DNA from: Streptomyces sp. NRRL WC-3626
GTDB taxonomy: Bacteria; Actinomycetota; Actinomycetes; Streptomycetales; Streptomycetaceae
Direction: 5' to 3'
NCBI RefSeq assembly: GCF_000718785.1
Contig: NZ_JOCA01000009.1
Location: 310,001-374,000, forward strand
Length of the DNA stretch: 64,000 nt
Shown: positions 32,774-41,603 of the stretch, piece by piece
Numbering within the stretch: the first letter of the stretch is position 1
Layout of the letters: each line of letters opens with the position of its first letter
Position numbers and translations under genes: made by a program
Notes under the pieces: model-generated
Told to the model about the DNA's origin: nothing
Databases searched by the model: none
Seen by the model: the letters and a program-made list of their open reading frames with translations, nothing else

Positions 32774-33694
32774 GTGCAGGGGGTGCTGAGCGGGTTCCTG
32801 GTGATCGCCGTCGTCATCGGCGTCGGCTATGTCATCGGCCGTCGGGGGCATCTCGGCGCGCAGGGCCGTGAGGTCCTGACGAAACTGGCGTTCCATGTGG
32901 CGTCCCCGGCGCTGCTGTTCACCACGCTCGCCCGGGCCGACCTGTCGGTGGTCTTCTCCAGCCGCCTCCTGGTCACCGCGCTGAGCACGGCGGCGGTGGC
33001 GGGCGTGTTCGTCGCGGTGGGTGTCGTACGCCGCTGGGGCGTGGGCCGCACCACCATCGGCGCCCTGTGCTCCAGCTACGTCAACTCCGGCAACCTGGGC
33101 ATCCCGATCGCCGTGTACGTGCTGGGCGACGCCTCGCTGGTGGCGCCGGTACTGCTGTTCCAGCTGGTCGGGGTCACGCCGGTCGCGCTGACGATCCTCG
33201 ACCTGGCGACGGCGGGCGAGAAGCAACCGCTGTGGCGGCGGCTGCTCACCCCGTTGCGCAATCCGATCGCGGTGGGGTCGCTGGCGGGGGTGGCGGTGTC
33301 GGCGGCCGGGATCGGGATACCGGGGCCGGTCTGGGATCCGGTGAACCTGATCGGCAACATGGCGGTTCCGGCCGTGCTGCTCGCGTTCGGCATCTCGCTG
33401 CGCGGCAGCACGCTGCCCCTGCGGGGCGGTGACCGCGGGGCGGTGCTGCTCGCCGTGGGGCTGAAGGCGGTGGGCCAGCCCCTGGCCGCCTGGGCCCTGG
33501 CGGTGGGCGTCTTCGGGCTGCGCGGTGCGCATCTGCTGGACGTGGTGGTGACCTCGGCCCTGCCGGCCGCCCAGAACCTCTTCACCTACGCGAGCAGCTA
33601 CCGCGTCGGCGAGAAGCTGGCCCGCGAGGCGATCCTGGTGTCGACGGTCCTGTCGGTGCCGGTGCTCGTGGTGGTGGCGGCGCTGCTGGGGTGA
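32774..33694 (+). CDS. AEC-family transporter (auxin efflux carrier type)
   Basis: 306 residues from GTG with GAGGAG upstream. Ten hydrophobic segments in two halves of five, separated by a polar loop (AGEKQPLWRRLLTPLRNP). Signature segments are LAFHVASPALLFTTLA, SSYVNSGNLGIPIAVYVLGD and SALPAAQNLFTYAS, with the unwound Asn-Pro-type crossings of the BART superfamily. Substrates are typically organic acids; not predictable here. Convergent with the Uma2 gene with only one base between the stops. Confidence 0.9.
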   Translation: MQGVLSGFLVIAVVIGVGYVIGRRGHLGAQGREVLTKLAFHVASPALLFTTLARADLSVVFSSRLLVTALSTAAVAGVFVAVGVVRRWGVGRTTIGALCSSYVNSGNLGIPIAVYVLGDASLVAPVLLFQLVGVTPVALTILDLATAGEKQPLWRRLLTPLRNPIAVGSLAGVAVSAAGIGIPGPVWDPVNLIGNMAVPAVLLAFGISLRGSTLPLRGGDRGAVLLAVGLKAVGQPLAAWALAVGVFGLRGAHLLDVVVTSALPAAQNLFTYASSYRVGEKLAREAILVSTVLSVPVLVVVAALLG

Positions 33695-33695
33695 G

Positions 33696-34280
33696 TCAGG
33701 CTCCCGGGAACTCCGAGGTGTCGATCACGAGGTCGAAGGGGGCGGGGAGCTTGATCGGCTCGCCGAACTTGGCGGTGCTCAGCGGTCGGTAGACGGCACC
33801 CTTCGGTTCACCGTAGAGGGTCACAGTCGGGCCGTCGGGGGCCCATCTGTCGACGAGGAGATACAGCGGAATGCCTGCGGTGGCATATGCGGCGGGCTTG
33901 CTGACGCGGTCGTGCCGCGCGTTGGACTTCGAGGTGACCTCGACGACCAGCTCGGCGAGGGCTGCGGGCATGTGGGAGTCCGATTCCATGTCGTCTCGCA
34001 ACGGGGCCACGACAAGATCGGGGATGAGCATCCCCAAACGCGAGGGTACGGCGATGGCCAGCGTCTGGAAGATTTCCCAGTCCTCGGGGATCACGGAGTA
34101 GAGCCGACGCTGGATGCGGACCGCGATCACGTTGTGACGGTAAGCGGGAGCAGGTGACACGGTGACGATCCCCTCGATGATCTCCACCTTGCTGCCCTCG
34201 GGCCATTCCATCTCCTCCCAGAACCGGACGAGGTCGTCCCAGCTCTGCTCGGGGTCCTGGCTCACGGTGAGTGCGCTCAT
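33696..34280 (-). CDS. Uma2-family putative restriction endonuclease
   Basis: 194 residues from ATG with AAGGAG. PD-(D/E)xK nuclease fold of the Uma2/DUF820 family: EIIEGIVTVSPAPAYRH, IPDLVVAP (catalytic Asp), and LAELVVEVTSKSNARHD (Glu and Lys of ExK), then KPAAYATAGIPLYLLVD. Uma2 proteins are abundant and expanded in Streptomyces and cyanobacteria; biological role unproven. A second, divergent copy is at 62558-63133. Confidence 0.88.
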   Translation of the reverse strand: MSALTVSQDPEQSWDDLVRFWEEMEWPEGSKVEIIEGIVTVSPAPAYRHNVIAVRIQRRLYSVIPEDWEIFQTLAIAVPSRLGMLIPDLVVAPLRDDMESDSHMPAALAELVVEVTSKSNARHDRVSKPAAYATAGIPLYLLVDRWAPDGPTVTLYGEPKGAVYRPLSTAKFGEPIKLPAPFDLVIDTSEFPGA

Positions 34281-34318
34281 GGCGGTCTCCTTCGGTGCGT
34301 CACCGAGTACAGCATGCC

Positions 34319-34352
34319 GAACGGGACCGGCGGCGGTCCACCGGTCCCGTTC
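34319..34352 (-). terminator. Terminator of the nucleoside uptake/salvage operon
   Basis: Perfect 12-bp inverted repeat (gaacgggaccgg / ccggtcccgttc) with a 10-nt loop, 22 bp beyond the deoA stop. Confidence 0.75.
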
Positions 34353-34374
34353 ACCCGATCGGGGAAAGTGCTGG

Positions 34375-35658
34375 TCAGGCGATACGTTCCAGCACGACCG
34401 GCGTGGCGGAGAAGTCCGTGCCGGGGGCCGCGATGTCGTAGCAGCCCTCGATCGACTGGAGGGCGTAGTCGAAGCGTTCCGGGGTGTCCGTGTGCAGGGT
34501 GAGGAGGGGCTGGCCCTCCTGGACCGGGTCGCCGGGCCTGGCGTGGAGTTCCACGCCCGCGCCCGCCTGGACCGGGTCCTCCTTGCGGGCGCGGCCCGCG
34601 CCGAGGCGCCAGGCGGCGACGCCGATGTCGTAGGCGTCCACGCGGGTCAGGACGCCCGAGGCCGGGGCCTTGACGACGTGCTGTTCCTTCGACGTGGGCA
34701 GCGGCGCGTCCGGGTCGCCGCCCTGGGCCGAGATCATGCGGCGCCAGACGTCCATCGCGGAGCCGTCGGCGAGCGTCTTCGCCGGGTCGGCGTCCTTCAG
34801 GCCGGCCGCGTCCAGCATCTCGCGGGCGAGGGCGAGGGTCAGTTCGACGACGTCCGCCGGGCCGCCGCCCGCCAGGACCTCGACCGACTCGCGGACCTCG
34901 AGGGCGTTGCCGGCGGTCAGGCCGAGCGGGGTGGACATGTCGGTGAGGAGGGCGACCGTCTTCACGCCGGAGTCCGTGCCGAGGCCGACCATCGTGCGGG
35001 CGAGTTCGCGGGCGTCGTCGAGGGTCTTCATGAAGGCGCCGGTGCCGACCTTCACGTCCAGGACCAGGGAGCCGGTGCCCTCGGCGATCTTCTTCGACAT
35101 GATCGAGGAGGCGATCAGCGGGATCGCCTCGACGGTGCCCGTGACGTCCCGGAGGGCGTAGAGCTTCTTGTCGGCGGGCGCGAGGCCGTCACCGGCCGCG
35201 CAGATGACCGCGCCGGTGCCGTCGAGGACGCTCAGCATCTCCTCGTTGGAGAGCAGCGCGCGCCAGCCGGGGATGGACTCCAGCTTGTCGAGGGTGCCGC
35301 CGGTGTGGCCGAGGCCGCGGCCGGAGAGCTGGGGGACGGCCGCGCCGCAGGCCGCCACCAGGGGGGCCAGCGGGAGGGTGATCTTGTCGCCGACGCCGCC
35401 CGTGGAGTGCTTGTCGGCGGTGGGGCGGGACAGGGACGAGAAGTCCATGCGCTCGCCGGAGGCGATCATCGCGGCGGTCCAGCGGGCGATCTCGCCCCGG
35501 TTCATGCCGTTGAGGAGGATCGCCATAGCGAGGGCCGACATCTGCTCGTCGGCCACCTCCCCGCGGGTGTACGCGTCGATGACCCAGTCGATCTGCTCGT
35601 CGCTGAGTTCGCCGCGGTCCCGCTTGGTGCGGATGACGGAGATGACGTCCATGGCCAT
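34375..35658 (-). CDS. deoA: Thymidine phosphorylase
   Basis: 427 residues; phosphorolyses thymidine/deoxyuridine to base and deoxyribose-1-phosphate. Family motifs: SGRGLGHTGGTLDKLES (the pyrimidine phosphorylase signature), TADKHSTGGVGDK phosphate loop, LVLDVKVGTGAFM, and the C-terminal beta domain (VVKAPASGVLTRVDAYDIG). ATG 35658 follows GGAAGGA; ATG 35652 is an in-frame alternative. It is the last gene of the transporter-cdd-deoA series, separated from cdd by 84 bp with a strong hairpin. Product deoxyribose-1-P feeds the mutase/DeoC route. Confidence 0.95.
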   Translation of the reverse strand: MAMDVISVIRTKRDRGELSDEQIDWVIDAYTRGEVADEQMSALAMAILLNGMNRGEIARWTAAMIASGERMDFSSLSRPTADKHSTGGVGDKITLPLAPLVAACGAAVPQLSGRGLGHTGGTLDKLESIPGWRALLSNEEMLSVLDGTGAVICAAGDGLAPADKKLYALRDVTGTVEAIPLIASSIMSKKIAEGTGSLVLDVKVGTGAFMKTLDDARELARTMVGLGTDSGVKTVALLTDMSTPLGLTAGNALEVRESVEVLAGGGPADVVELTLALAREMLDAAGLKDADPAKTLADGSAMDVWRRMISAQGGDPDAPLPTSKEQHVVKAPASGVLTRVDAYDIGVAAWRLGAGRARKEDPVQAGAGVELHARPGDPVQEGQPLLTLHTDTPERFDYALQSIEGCYDIAAPGTDFSATPVVLERIA

Positions 35659-35689
35659 GGCTGGCGTTCCTTCCGGAGGTGCGAAGGGT

Positions 35690-35735
35690 GCGGCCCCTCC
35701 GGCCGACGGTAACGGCCGTCGGGCGAAGGGGCCGC
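35690..35735 (-). terminator. Intercistronic hairpin between cdd and deoA
   Basis: Outer arms gcggcccct (35690-35698) and aggggccgc (35727-35735) with an inner stem ccgacgg/ccgtcgg (35703-35709, 35716-35722). It could attenuate read-through into deoA or stabilise the upstream mRNA. Confidence 0.6.
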
Positions 35736-35742
35736 GGAGGCA

Positions 35743-36141
35743 TTACTTGGTGAGGTGCTGCGGCCCGAAGGCCTGCGGCAGCATCTCCGACAGCGGCAGG
35801 ATTCCCGCCGGTGTCTCGAGCAGCAGGCCGGGGCCGCCGAACTCGTACAGCAGCTGGCGGCAGCGGCCGCACGGGACGAGGATCTCGCCGGCGCCGTCCA
35901 CGCAGGTGAAGTGCGTGAGCCGGCCGCCCCCGGTGCGCTGCAGCTCCGAGACCAGTCCGCACTCGGCACACAGGCCGAGTCCGTACGAGGCGTTCTCGAC
36001 GTTGCAGCCGGAGACCGTGCGTCCGTCGTCGACCAGGGCCGCGACGCCGACCGGGTACCCCGAGTAGGGGGCGTAGGCGTGGGACATGGCGTCCCGGGCC
36101 ACGGCGCGCAGCGCCTCCCAGTCGGCGTCGGCGGCGGTCAC
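35743..36141 (-). CDS. cdd: Cytidine deaminase
   Basis: 132 residues from GTG overlapping the upstream permease stop by 4 bp. Zn-dependent deaminase of (deoxy)cytidine: CNVENASYGLGLCAE carries the first Cys ligand and the catalytic Glu, PCGRCRQ the other two Cys. Substrate-binding YPVGVAAL is at the N-terminus. This is the homotetrameric short form with three Cys ligands. Products (deoxy)uridine feed DeoA. Translationally coupled to the ABC permease, so uptake and deamination are co-expressed. Confidence 0.95.
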   Translation of the reverse strand: MTAADADWEALRAVARDAMSHAYAPYSGYPVGVAALVDDGRTVSGCNVENASYGLGLCAECGLVSELQRTGGGRLTHFTCVDGAGEILVPCGRCRQLLYEFGGPGLLLETPAGILPLSEMLPQAFGPQHLTK

Positions 36142-37412
36142 TTGCCCTGTCCCTTCCGGTACGGCATGCCGTCCGCCTTCGGCATCCGCAGCCGTTGCGC
36201 GGAGAGGGCGAGGACGACGAGGGTGACGACGTACGGGGTGGCGGAGACGACCTGGTTGGGAACCTCGTTGGTGGCGGCGTACCAGGCCCAGACGAGGATG
36301 CCGATGACCAGGGTGATCACGGCCTGGACGTACTTCTTGCGGATCACCAGCCAGATGGCGCCGATGACGAGGAGCAGCGCGCCGAGGAGCAGCAGCGCGT
36401 GCACGTTCGCCGAGCCGCCGCGGAGGTTGAGGCTGTCGGTGTAGCCGAAGAGGCCGGCGCCGATGGCGAGGCCGCCGGGCATCCAGTTGCCGAAGATCAT
36501 CGCGGCGAGGCCGATGTAGCCGCGGCCCGAGGTCTGGCCCTCCAGGTAGAACGGGTTGGCCACGATGGAGAGGAAGACGCCGCCGAGGCCGGCCAGACCG
36601 CCGGAGATGATCACGGCGAGGTACTTGTACTTGTAGACGTTCACGCCGAGGGACTCGGCGGCGATCGGGTTCTCGCCGCAGGAGCGCAGCCGGAGACCGA
36701 AGGCCGTGCGCCACAGGATCCACCAGGTCGCGGGGATGAGCGCGATGGCGATCAGGGTCAGCCAGGAGACGTTGGTGACCAGTCCGCCGAGCAGGCCCGC
36801 GACGTCGGAGACGAAGAACCAGCCCTTGTCGTTGAGGTCGCTCAGCCCGTCGGAGAGTCCCGGCACGGTGAAGTGGCCGAGGGAGTCGACCGCCGGGGAC
36901 TGCTTGGCGGAGCCGCCCTGGTGGCCCTCGAAGGCCAGCGGGGCGAGGTAGCGGGTGGCGCCGAGGGCGAGGATGTTGATGGCCACACCGGAGACGATGT
37001 GGTTGACGTTGAAGGTGACCGTGACGACGGCGTGCAGCAGTCCGCCGAGGCAGCCGCCGATGATGCCGACGAGGACGCCGGTCCACGGGCCCCACTGGAA
37101 TCCGGCCCAGGCGCCGAACCAGGTGCCCAGGATCATCATGCCTTCGAGGCCGATGTTGACGACGCCCGCGCGCTCGGCCCACAGACCGCCGAGGCCGGCG
37201 AGGCCGATCGGGACGGCGAGCTGGAGCGCGGTGGACATCTGGCTGACGTTGGTGATGCCGTCCGCGCCGGTGACGAGGCGGACGATCGACGTCAGCGCGA
37301 GGGCTCCGGCGATGACCAGGAGCAGGACGGGCCACGACATCCGGCGGCCGGTCGGCGGGGCGTGTTCCAGCGACGGCTGGTTGACGTCGGTCGCTGTGGT
37401 CGGAGCGGTCAT
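36138..37412 (-). CDS. Nucleoside ABC transporter permease (second)
   Basis: 424 residues from ATG overlapping the previous permease stop by 4 bp. Nine to ten membrane segments; BPD_transp_2 family features QLAVPIGLAGLGGLWAERAGVVNIGLEGMM and SCGENPIAAESLGVNVYKYK (the ATPase-contact EAA-like loop). Compared with the usual ~300-residue size it has extra polar loops (GHQGGSAKQSPAVDSLG) and a C-terminal extension with additional helices. Pairs with the permease encoded upstream to form the RbsC/NupQ-type channel for nucleosides delivered by BMP lipoproteins. Confidence 0.92.
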   Translation of the reverse strand: MTAPTTATDVNQPSLEHAPPTGRRMSWPVLLLVIAGALALTSIVRLVTGADGITNVSQMSTALQLAVPIGLAGLGGLWAERAGVVNIGLEGMMILGTWFGAWAGFQWGPWTGVLVGIIGGCLGGLLHAVVTVTFNVNHIVSGVAINILALGATRYLAPLAFEGHQGGSAKQSPAVDSLGHFTVPGLSDGLSDLNDKGWFFVSDVAGLLGGLVTNVSWLTLIAIALIPATWWILWRTAFGLRLRSCGENPIAAESLGVNVYKYKYLAVIISGGLAGLGGVFLSIVANPFYLEGQTSGRGYIGLAAMIFGNWMPGGLAIGAGLFGYTDSLNLRGGSANVHALLLLGALLLVIGAIWLVIRKKYVQAVITLVIGILVWAWYAATNEVPNQVVSATPYVVTLVVLALSAQRLRMPKADGMPYRKGQGK

Positions 37413-38530
37413 CGGCCGGCCACCTCCTTCGTGGTGTTGTTGGCGCCGAGGACGTTGCCGGCGGCGAGCTCGGCACCGACCCGGCGCTGCTGGCGGCGCA
37501 GGCCCCACTCGCGGACGGCCTCGTAGGAGACGACGACCGAGAGGACGATCAGGCCCTGCATGATGACCGCGATCTCCTTGTCGTAGCCGTGGAAGTCCAG
37601 CTCGGGGCTGGCCTTGTCGAGCCACGCCCACAGGAGGGCCGCGAAGGCGATGCCGACCGGGCTGTTGCGGCCGAGCAGGGCGATGCCGATGCCGAGGAAG
37701 CCGATCCCGGTGGGGAAGTTGAGGTTGTACGTGTGGGAGTCGCCGAGGAGGATCGGCAGGCCCGCGAGACCGGCGATGGCACCGGAGATCAGCATGGCGG
37801 TGAGGACCATGCGCCGGGGGTCGACGCCGCTGGCGGAGGCGGCCGACTCGGAGGCGCCGGAGGCACGCAGGTCGAAGCCGAAGCGGGTGCGGTTGAGGGT
37901 GACCCAGTAGCCGATGCCGAGCAGGGCGGCGAGGACCACCAGGCCGTAGATCTCGCCGGCGTCGCCCATGTCGATGCCGGGAATCCAGCCGGACTCGTGC
38001 ATCTCGCCGGTGGTGCTGTTGTTGCCGACCTTGACGCCGAAGACGTCCGGCTTCCACATGTAGACGATGAGCGAGGTGGCGATCGCGTTGAGCATGATCG
38101 TGGCGACGACCTCGCTGACGCCGCGGGTGACCTTGAGGACACCGGCGATGCCGGCCCAGAAGGCGCCGGTGAAGACGGCGGTGAGCAGCAGCAGCGGGAC
38201 CTGGAGGAACGCCGGCAGGTTCGCGTGGGCGCCGACGACGGCGGCCATGAAGGCGCCGAGCTGGTACTGGCCGTCGACACCGATGTTGAACAGGTTCATG
38301 CGGAAGCCGATGGCGACCGCGAGGGCGGCGATGTAGTACATCGAGGCCTGGTTGATGATCAGGACCTGGATGTCGGAGAAACCGGCCTGCTCGAACATCA
38401 GGGCGAACGGCTCGACCGGGTTCTTGCCGGAGGCGATCAGGACGATCGCGCTGAGCACGAAGGCCACGGCGAGCGCGATGACCGGTCCGGCCACCGCGAG
38501 GAGCACGCGCTCCTTGTCGAACTTCTTCAT
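37409..38530 (-). CDS. Nucleoside ABC transporter permease (first)
   Basis: 373 residues from ATG overlapping the ATPase stop by one base. Membrane helices start at residue ~10 (VLLAVAGPVIALAVAFVLSAIVLI). NupP/YufP-like features are FRMNLFNIGVDGQYQLGAFMAAVV, the AFWAGIAGVLKVTRGVSEVVATIMLN region and the loop LRASGASESAASASGVD. The C-terminus is cytosolic. It forms a heterodimer with the next permease. The whole ATPase-permease-permease-cdd set is tightly overlapping, consistent with a single mRNA. Confidence 0.93.
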   Translation of the reverse strand: MKKFDKERVLLAVAGPVIALAVAFVLSAIVLIASGKNPVEPFALMFEQAGFSDIQVLIINQASMYYIAALAVAIGFRMNLFNIGVDGQYQLGAFMAAVVGAHANLPAFLQVPLLLLTAVFTGAFWAGIAGVLKVTRGVSEVVATIMLNAIATSLIVYMWKPDVFGVKVGNNSTTGEMHESGWIPGIDMGDAGEIYGLVVLAALLGIGYWVTLNRTRFGFDLRASGASESAASASGVDPRRMVLTAMLISGAIAGLAGLPILLGDSHTYNLNFPTGIGFLGIGIALLGRNSPVGIAFAALLWAWLDKASPELDFHGYDKEIAVIMQGLIVLSVVVSYEAVREWGLRRQQRRVGAELAAGNVLGANNTTKEVAGR

Positions 38531-40077
38531 CAGCGGGCCTCGTCTTCCGGAGACTCGGGGTTCTCGTCGTGCTCCAGGTGGCCGGTCGCGGCGCCGGTCA
38601 TGGCCGTGCCGAGTTCCTCCGGGGTGACGGTGGCCGGGTCGGCGTCCGCGACCAGCCTGCCGTCGTAGATCACCCGCAGGGTGTCGGACAGACCGATGAG
38701 CTCGTCCAGGTCGGCGGAGATCAGCAGCACGGCCAGGCCCTCTCGGCGGGCCTCGCGGATGTGGTCCCAGATGGCGGCCTGCGCGCCGACGTCCACACCG
38801 CGGGTGGGGTGGGCGGCGATCAGGAAGCGCGGCTTGTGGCTCATCTCGCGGCCGACGATCAGCTTCTGCTGGTTGCCGCCGGAGAGGGAGGCCGCGGTGA
38901 CGTCGATGCCGGGGGTGCGGACGTCGTACTCCGTCACGATCCGGCGGGTGTCCTCCTGGGCGGCCTTGAGGTCCAGCCATACGCCCTTGGCGTTGGGCGT
39001 CTCGGTGACGTGGCCGAGGATGCGGTTCTCCCAGAGGGGGGCCTCCAGGAGCAGGCCGTGGCGGTGGCGGTCCTCGGGGATGTAGCCGATGCCCTGCTCG
39101 CGGCGCTTTCGGGTGGGGACGGCGGTGATGTCCTCGTCGGCGAGCCGGATCACACCGGAGTCGGCGTGCCGCAGTCCGATCAGGGCGTCGACCAGCTCGG
39201 TCTGGCCGTTGCCTTCCACGCCGGCGATGCCCAGGACCTCGCCGGCGTGGATGGTGAAGGTGATGTCGTCGAGCAGGGCCTTGCCGCCGGGGGCCGCCAG
39301 ACGCAGCTTCTCGACGGTGATGACGGGGCGGTCGGTGACCGTGGACTCCGCGGTCTGGGGCGTCGGCAGCTCGCTGCCGACCATCAGCTCGGCGAGCTGG
39401 CGCGGGGTCGTCTCGGCGGGGACGGCCGTGCCGACCGTCGTACCGCGGCGGATGACGGTGATGTCGTCCGCGACGGAGAGCACCTCGCCCAGCTTGTGGG
39501 AGATGAAGATGACCGACAGGCCCTCGGCCTTCAGCTCGCGCAGGTTGTCGAAGAGCGCGTCGACCTCCTGCGGGACGAGGACGGCGGTGGGCTCGTCGAG
39601 GATCAGGGTGGTGGCGCCGCGGTAGAGGACCTTGAGGATCTCCACGCGCTGGCGGGCGGCGACCCCGAGCTCCTCGACCAGGACGTCGGGGCGTACACCG
39701 AGGCCGTAGCGCTCGGAGAGCTCCTTGATCCTGCGGCGGGCCTTCGCGCCGATCCCGTGGAGCTTCTCGCTGCCGAGGACGACGTTCTCGAGGACGGTCA
39801 GGTTGTCGGCGAGCATGAAGTGCTGGTGCACCATGCCGATGCCGCGGACGATGGCGTCGGCGGGCGAGGAGAAGGTGACCTGCTCGCCGTGGATCGCGAT
39901 GGTGCCCTCGTCCGGCTTCTGCATGCCGTAGAGGATCTTCATCAGGGTCGACTTGCCGGCCCCGTTCTCACCGACCAGGGCATGGACGGTGCCCTTGCGG
40001 ACGGTGAGGTGGATGTCGTGGTTGGCGACGACACCGGGGAAGCGCTTGGTGATGCCGGCGAGTTCGACGGCGGTCAC
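38530..40077 (-). CDS. Nucleoside ABC transporter ATPase (two-domain, RbsA/NupO type)
   Basis: 515 residues, two fused ATPase domains. The first has Walker A GENGAGKST (36-44), the family's altered signature LGVAARQRVEILKVLY and Walker B LILDEPTA. The second has a degenerate Walker A (GVEGNGQTELV), a good signature LSGGNQQKLIVGREM and Walker B replaced by IAAHPTRGVD. GTG 40077 is the first usual start in frame, but a better AGGAGA sequence lies ~57 bp upstream where the same frame has no ATG/GTG/TTG. The transcript starts near the CTACGCGCGTAG operator at 40154. Confidence 0.93.
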   Translation of the reverse strand: MTAVELAGITKRFPGVVANHDIHLTVRKGTVHALVGENGAGKSTLMKILYGMQKPDEGTIAIHGEQVTFSSPADAIVRGIGMVHQHFMLADNLTVLENVVLGSEKLHGIGAKARRRIKELSERYGLGVRPDVLVEELGVAARQRVEILKVLYRGATTLILDEPTAVLVPQEVDALFDNLRELKAEGLSVIFISHKLGEVLSVADDITVIRRGTTVGTAVPAETTPRQLAELMVGSELPTPQTAESTVTDRPVITVEKLRLAAPGGKALLDDITFTIHAGEVLGIAGVEGNGQTELVDALIGLRHADSGVIRLADEDITAVPTRKRREQGIGYIPEDRHRHGLLLEAPLWENRILGHVTETPNAKGVWLDLKAAQEDTRRIVTEYDVRTPGIDVTAASLSGGNQQKLIVGREMSHKPRFLIAAHPTRGVDVGAQAAIWDHIREARREGLAVLLISADLDELIGLSDTLRVIYDGRLVADADPATVTPEELGTAMTGAATGHLEHDENPESPEDEAR

Positions 40078-40153
40078 CGAATCGTTGACCGCCGCTCCGG
40101 CCGGAGGGCTGCTGGACGCGTTGATGACGCACTCTCCTGGGGACGGGGGCCAT

Positions 40154-40165
40154 CTACGCGCGTAG
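40154..40165. promoter_or_regulatory. Nucleoside-regulon operator (ABC operon)
   Basis: Perfect palindrome CTACGCGCGTAG, 77 bp upstream of the ATPase start and just after the bmp1 terminator. It would control ATPase, both permeases and cdd (and perhaps deoA). Confidence 0.75.
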
Positions 40166-40201
40166 CGCCCCTACGGCATACAAAGGGGCGGCGCACCGAA
40201 C

Positions 40202-40240
40202 CGACGGGGTACGAGGAGCCGGGCTCCTCGTACCCCGTCG
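40202..40240 (-). terminator. Terminator after first BMP lipoprotein gene
   Basis: A 17-bp perfect stem (cgacggggtacgaggag / ctcctcgtaccccgtcg) with a 5-nt loop, 41 bp past the stop. It separates the lipoprotein transcript from the ABC operon. Confidence 0.8.
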
Positions 40241-40280
40241 AGCGGAAACGCGACCCCGGGTTGTTCGGGGGTGACGTGCC

Positions 40281-41330
40281 TCAGCTCGACTTGACCTTGA
40301 TCTCGCCGCCGATGATCTTCTCCTTGGCCGTCTCGATGGCTTTCTGGAGCTCGGCGTCGTCCGCGAACTTCGGGTTGGAGTTCGCCAGGCTCACCTCACC
40401 CGTCTTCAGATCGCCCTTGACGATACCGGTCGCGGGCGTGCCGTCCTCGACCGACTTCGCCAGGTTGTACACCGCCTTGGCGACGTCCTTCATCGCCGAG
40501 GTGAGGATCGAGTCCTTGTACTTGGCGAGGGCTTCCTGCTGGTACTGGTCGGAGTCGACACCGATCGCCCACACCTTGTTGGCGGCGGCGGCCTCGATGA
40601 CACCCTGGCCGGACAGGCCCGCGGCCGCGTAGACGACGTCGGCCTTCTTCTCGATCTGGCCCTCGGCGGCGCTCTTGCCCTTGTCGGGGCTGGAGAAGCC
40701 GCCCTCCTCCGCGGTCTGGGTCAGGAACTGCGAGATGACCTTGACCTTGGGGTCGGTGTCCTTCACGCCCTGCTCGAAGCCCGCGCGGAACTTGTGGATG
40801 AGCGGGATGTTCACACCGCCCACGAAGCCGACGACGTCGGTCTTGGTGGACTTGGCGGCGGCGACACCGGCGAGGTAGGAGGCCTGCTCCTCGGAGAAGA
40901 CCAGGTCGGCGACGTTCTTCGCCTCGATCGTGGCGTCGTCGACGATGCCGAAGGTGGTGTCCGGGAACTTCTCCGCGGCACCCTTCACGGCGGCGGCGTA
41001 CGCGTAGCCGACACCGACGACCGGGTTGTAGCCCTGCTTCGCCAGCGAGACCAGGCGCTGCTCCTTGTCGGCGTCGGTCTCGCCGTCGGTGGGCTCGACG
41101 TCGGCCGTCTCGTACTTGAATTCCTTCTTCGCCTGCTCGAGGCCCGCGTACGCGGCGTCGTTGAAGGACTGGTCGCCCTTGCCGCCGACGTCGTAGGCGA
41201 TGGCGAGGCCCTTGTCCGCCTTGGACTCCGAGGAGCCCGAGGAGGTCGAGGTGCCGCCGCAGGCGGAGAGCGCGAGGGCCAGGGAGGCGGTCGCTGCGCC
41301 TGCGACCGTGATCCGGGAAATCCGGCGCAT
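40281..41330 (-). CDS. BMP-family nucleoside-binding lipoprotein (paralogue 1)
   Basis: 349 residues from ATG with ACTAGGAG upstream. Type II signal peptide, lipobox LSAC with Cys24. BMP/PnrA-like periplasmic-binding fold: GLAIAYDVGGKGDQSFND, VVGVGYAYAAAVKGAAEKFPD (in parts), FVGGVNIPLIHKFRAGFEQGV, YAAAGLSGQGVIEAA and WAIGVDSDQYQQEA. Substrate capture for the adjacent ABC transporter is inferred from the family (purine/pyrimidine nucleosides). It has its own promoter with the variant operator and its own terminator. Confidence 0.93.
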   Translation of the reverse strand: MRRISRITVAGAATASLALALSACGGTSTSSGSSESKADKGLAIAYDVGGKGDQSFNDAAYAGLEQAKKEFKYETADVEPTDGETDADKEQRLVSLAKQGYNPVVGVGYAYAAAVKGAAEKFPDTTFGIVDDATIEAKNVADLVFSEEQASYLAGVAAAKSTKTDVVGFVGGVNIPLIHKFRAGFEQGVKDTDPKVKVISQFLTQTAEEGGFSSPDKGKSAAEGQIEKKADVVYAAAGLSGQGVIEAAAANKVWAIGVDSDQYQQEALAKYKDSILTSAMKDVAKAVYNLAKSVEDGTPATGIVKGDLKTGEVSLANSNPKFADDAELQKAIETAKEKIIGGEIKVKSS

Positions 41331-41396
41331 GTGTGGTGCTCCTAGTCGTACAAGCGCCGGGACGTGTTCAGCTGCGGCGCTGGCTTTGCCGCAGAT

Positions 41397-41408
41397 TAAC
41401 GCGCGTAG
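41397..41408. promoter_or_regulatory. Variant nucleoside operator (bmp1)
   Basis: On the minus strand CTACGCGCGTTA: ten of twelve positions match the palindrome, with the downstream end altered so that it merges into a -10 box TAATCT. Confidence 0.65.
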
Positions 41409-41539
41409 ACCTGCCTGAAAACCCCTTCTGTCCACCTTGTTATGCGGCCGTGGCCTAGTCGGGGGCGGGCGGGGGCCGGGGGTTGCCGGGTGCGAGTGCG
41501 GGGTGGCGGTGGGTGAGCGGGAAGGGGTGGAGACGGCGG

Positions 41540-41571
41540 AGCGGGCGGGCGTTCCCGGACGCCCGCCCGCT
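41540..41571 (-). terminator. Terminator after second BMP lipoprotein gene
   Basis: Perfect 13-bp stem (agcgggcgggcgt / acgcccgcccgct) with a 6-nt loop, 33 bp beyond the stop. Confidence 0.75.
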
Positions 41572-41603
41572 CTGTCGTGTACGGCTCCGTGTGCGGCCCG
41601 GTG

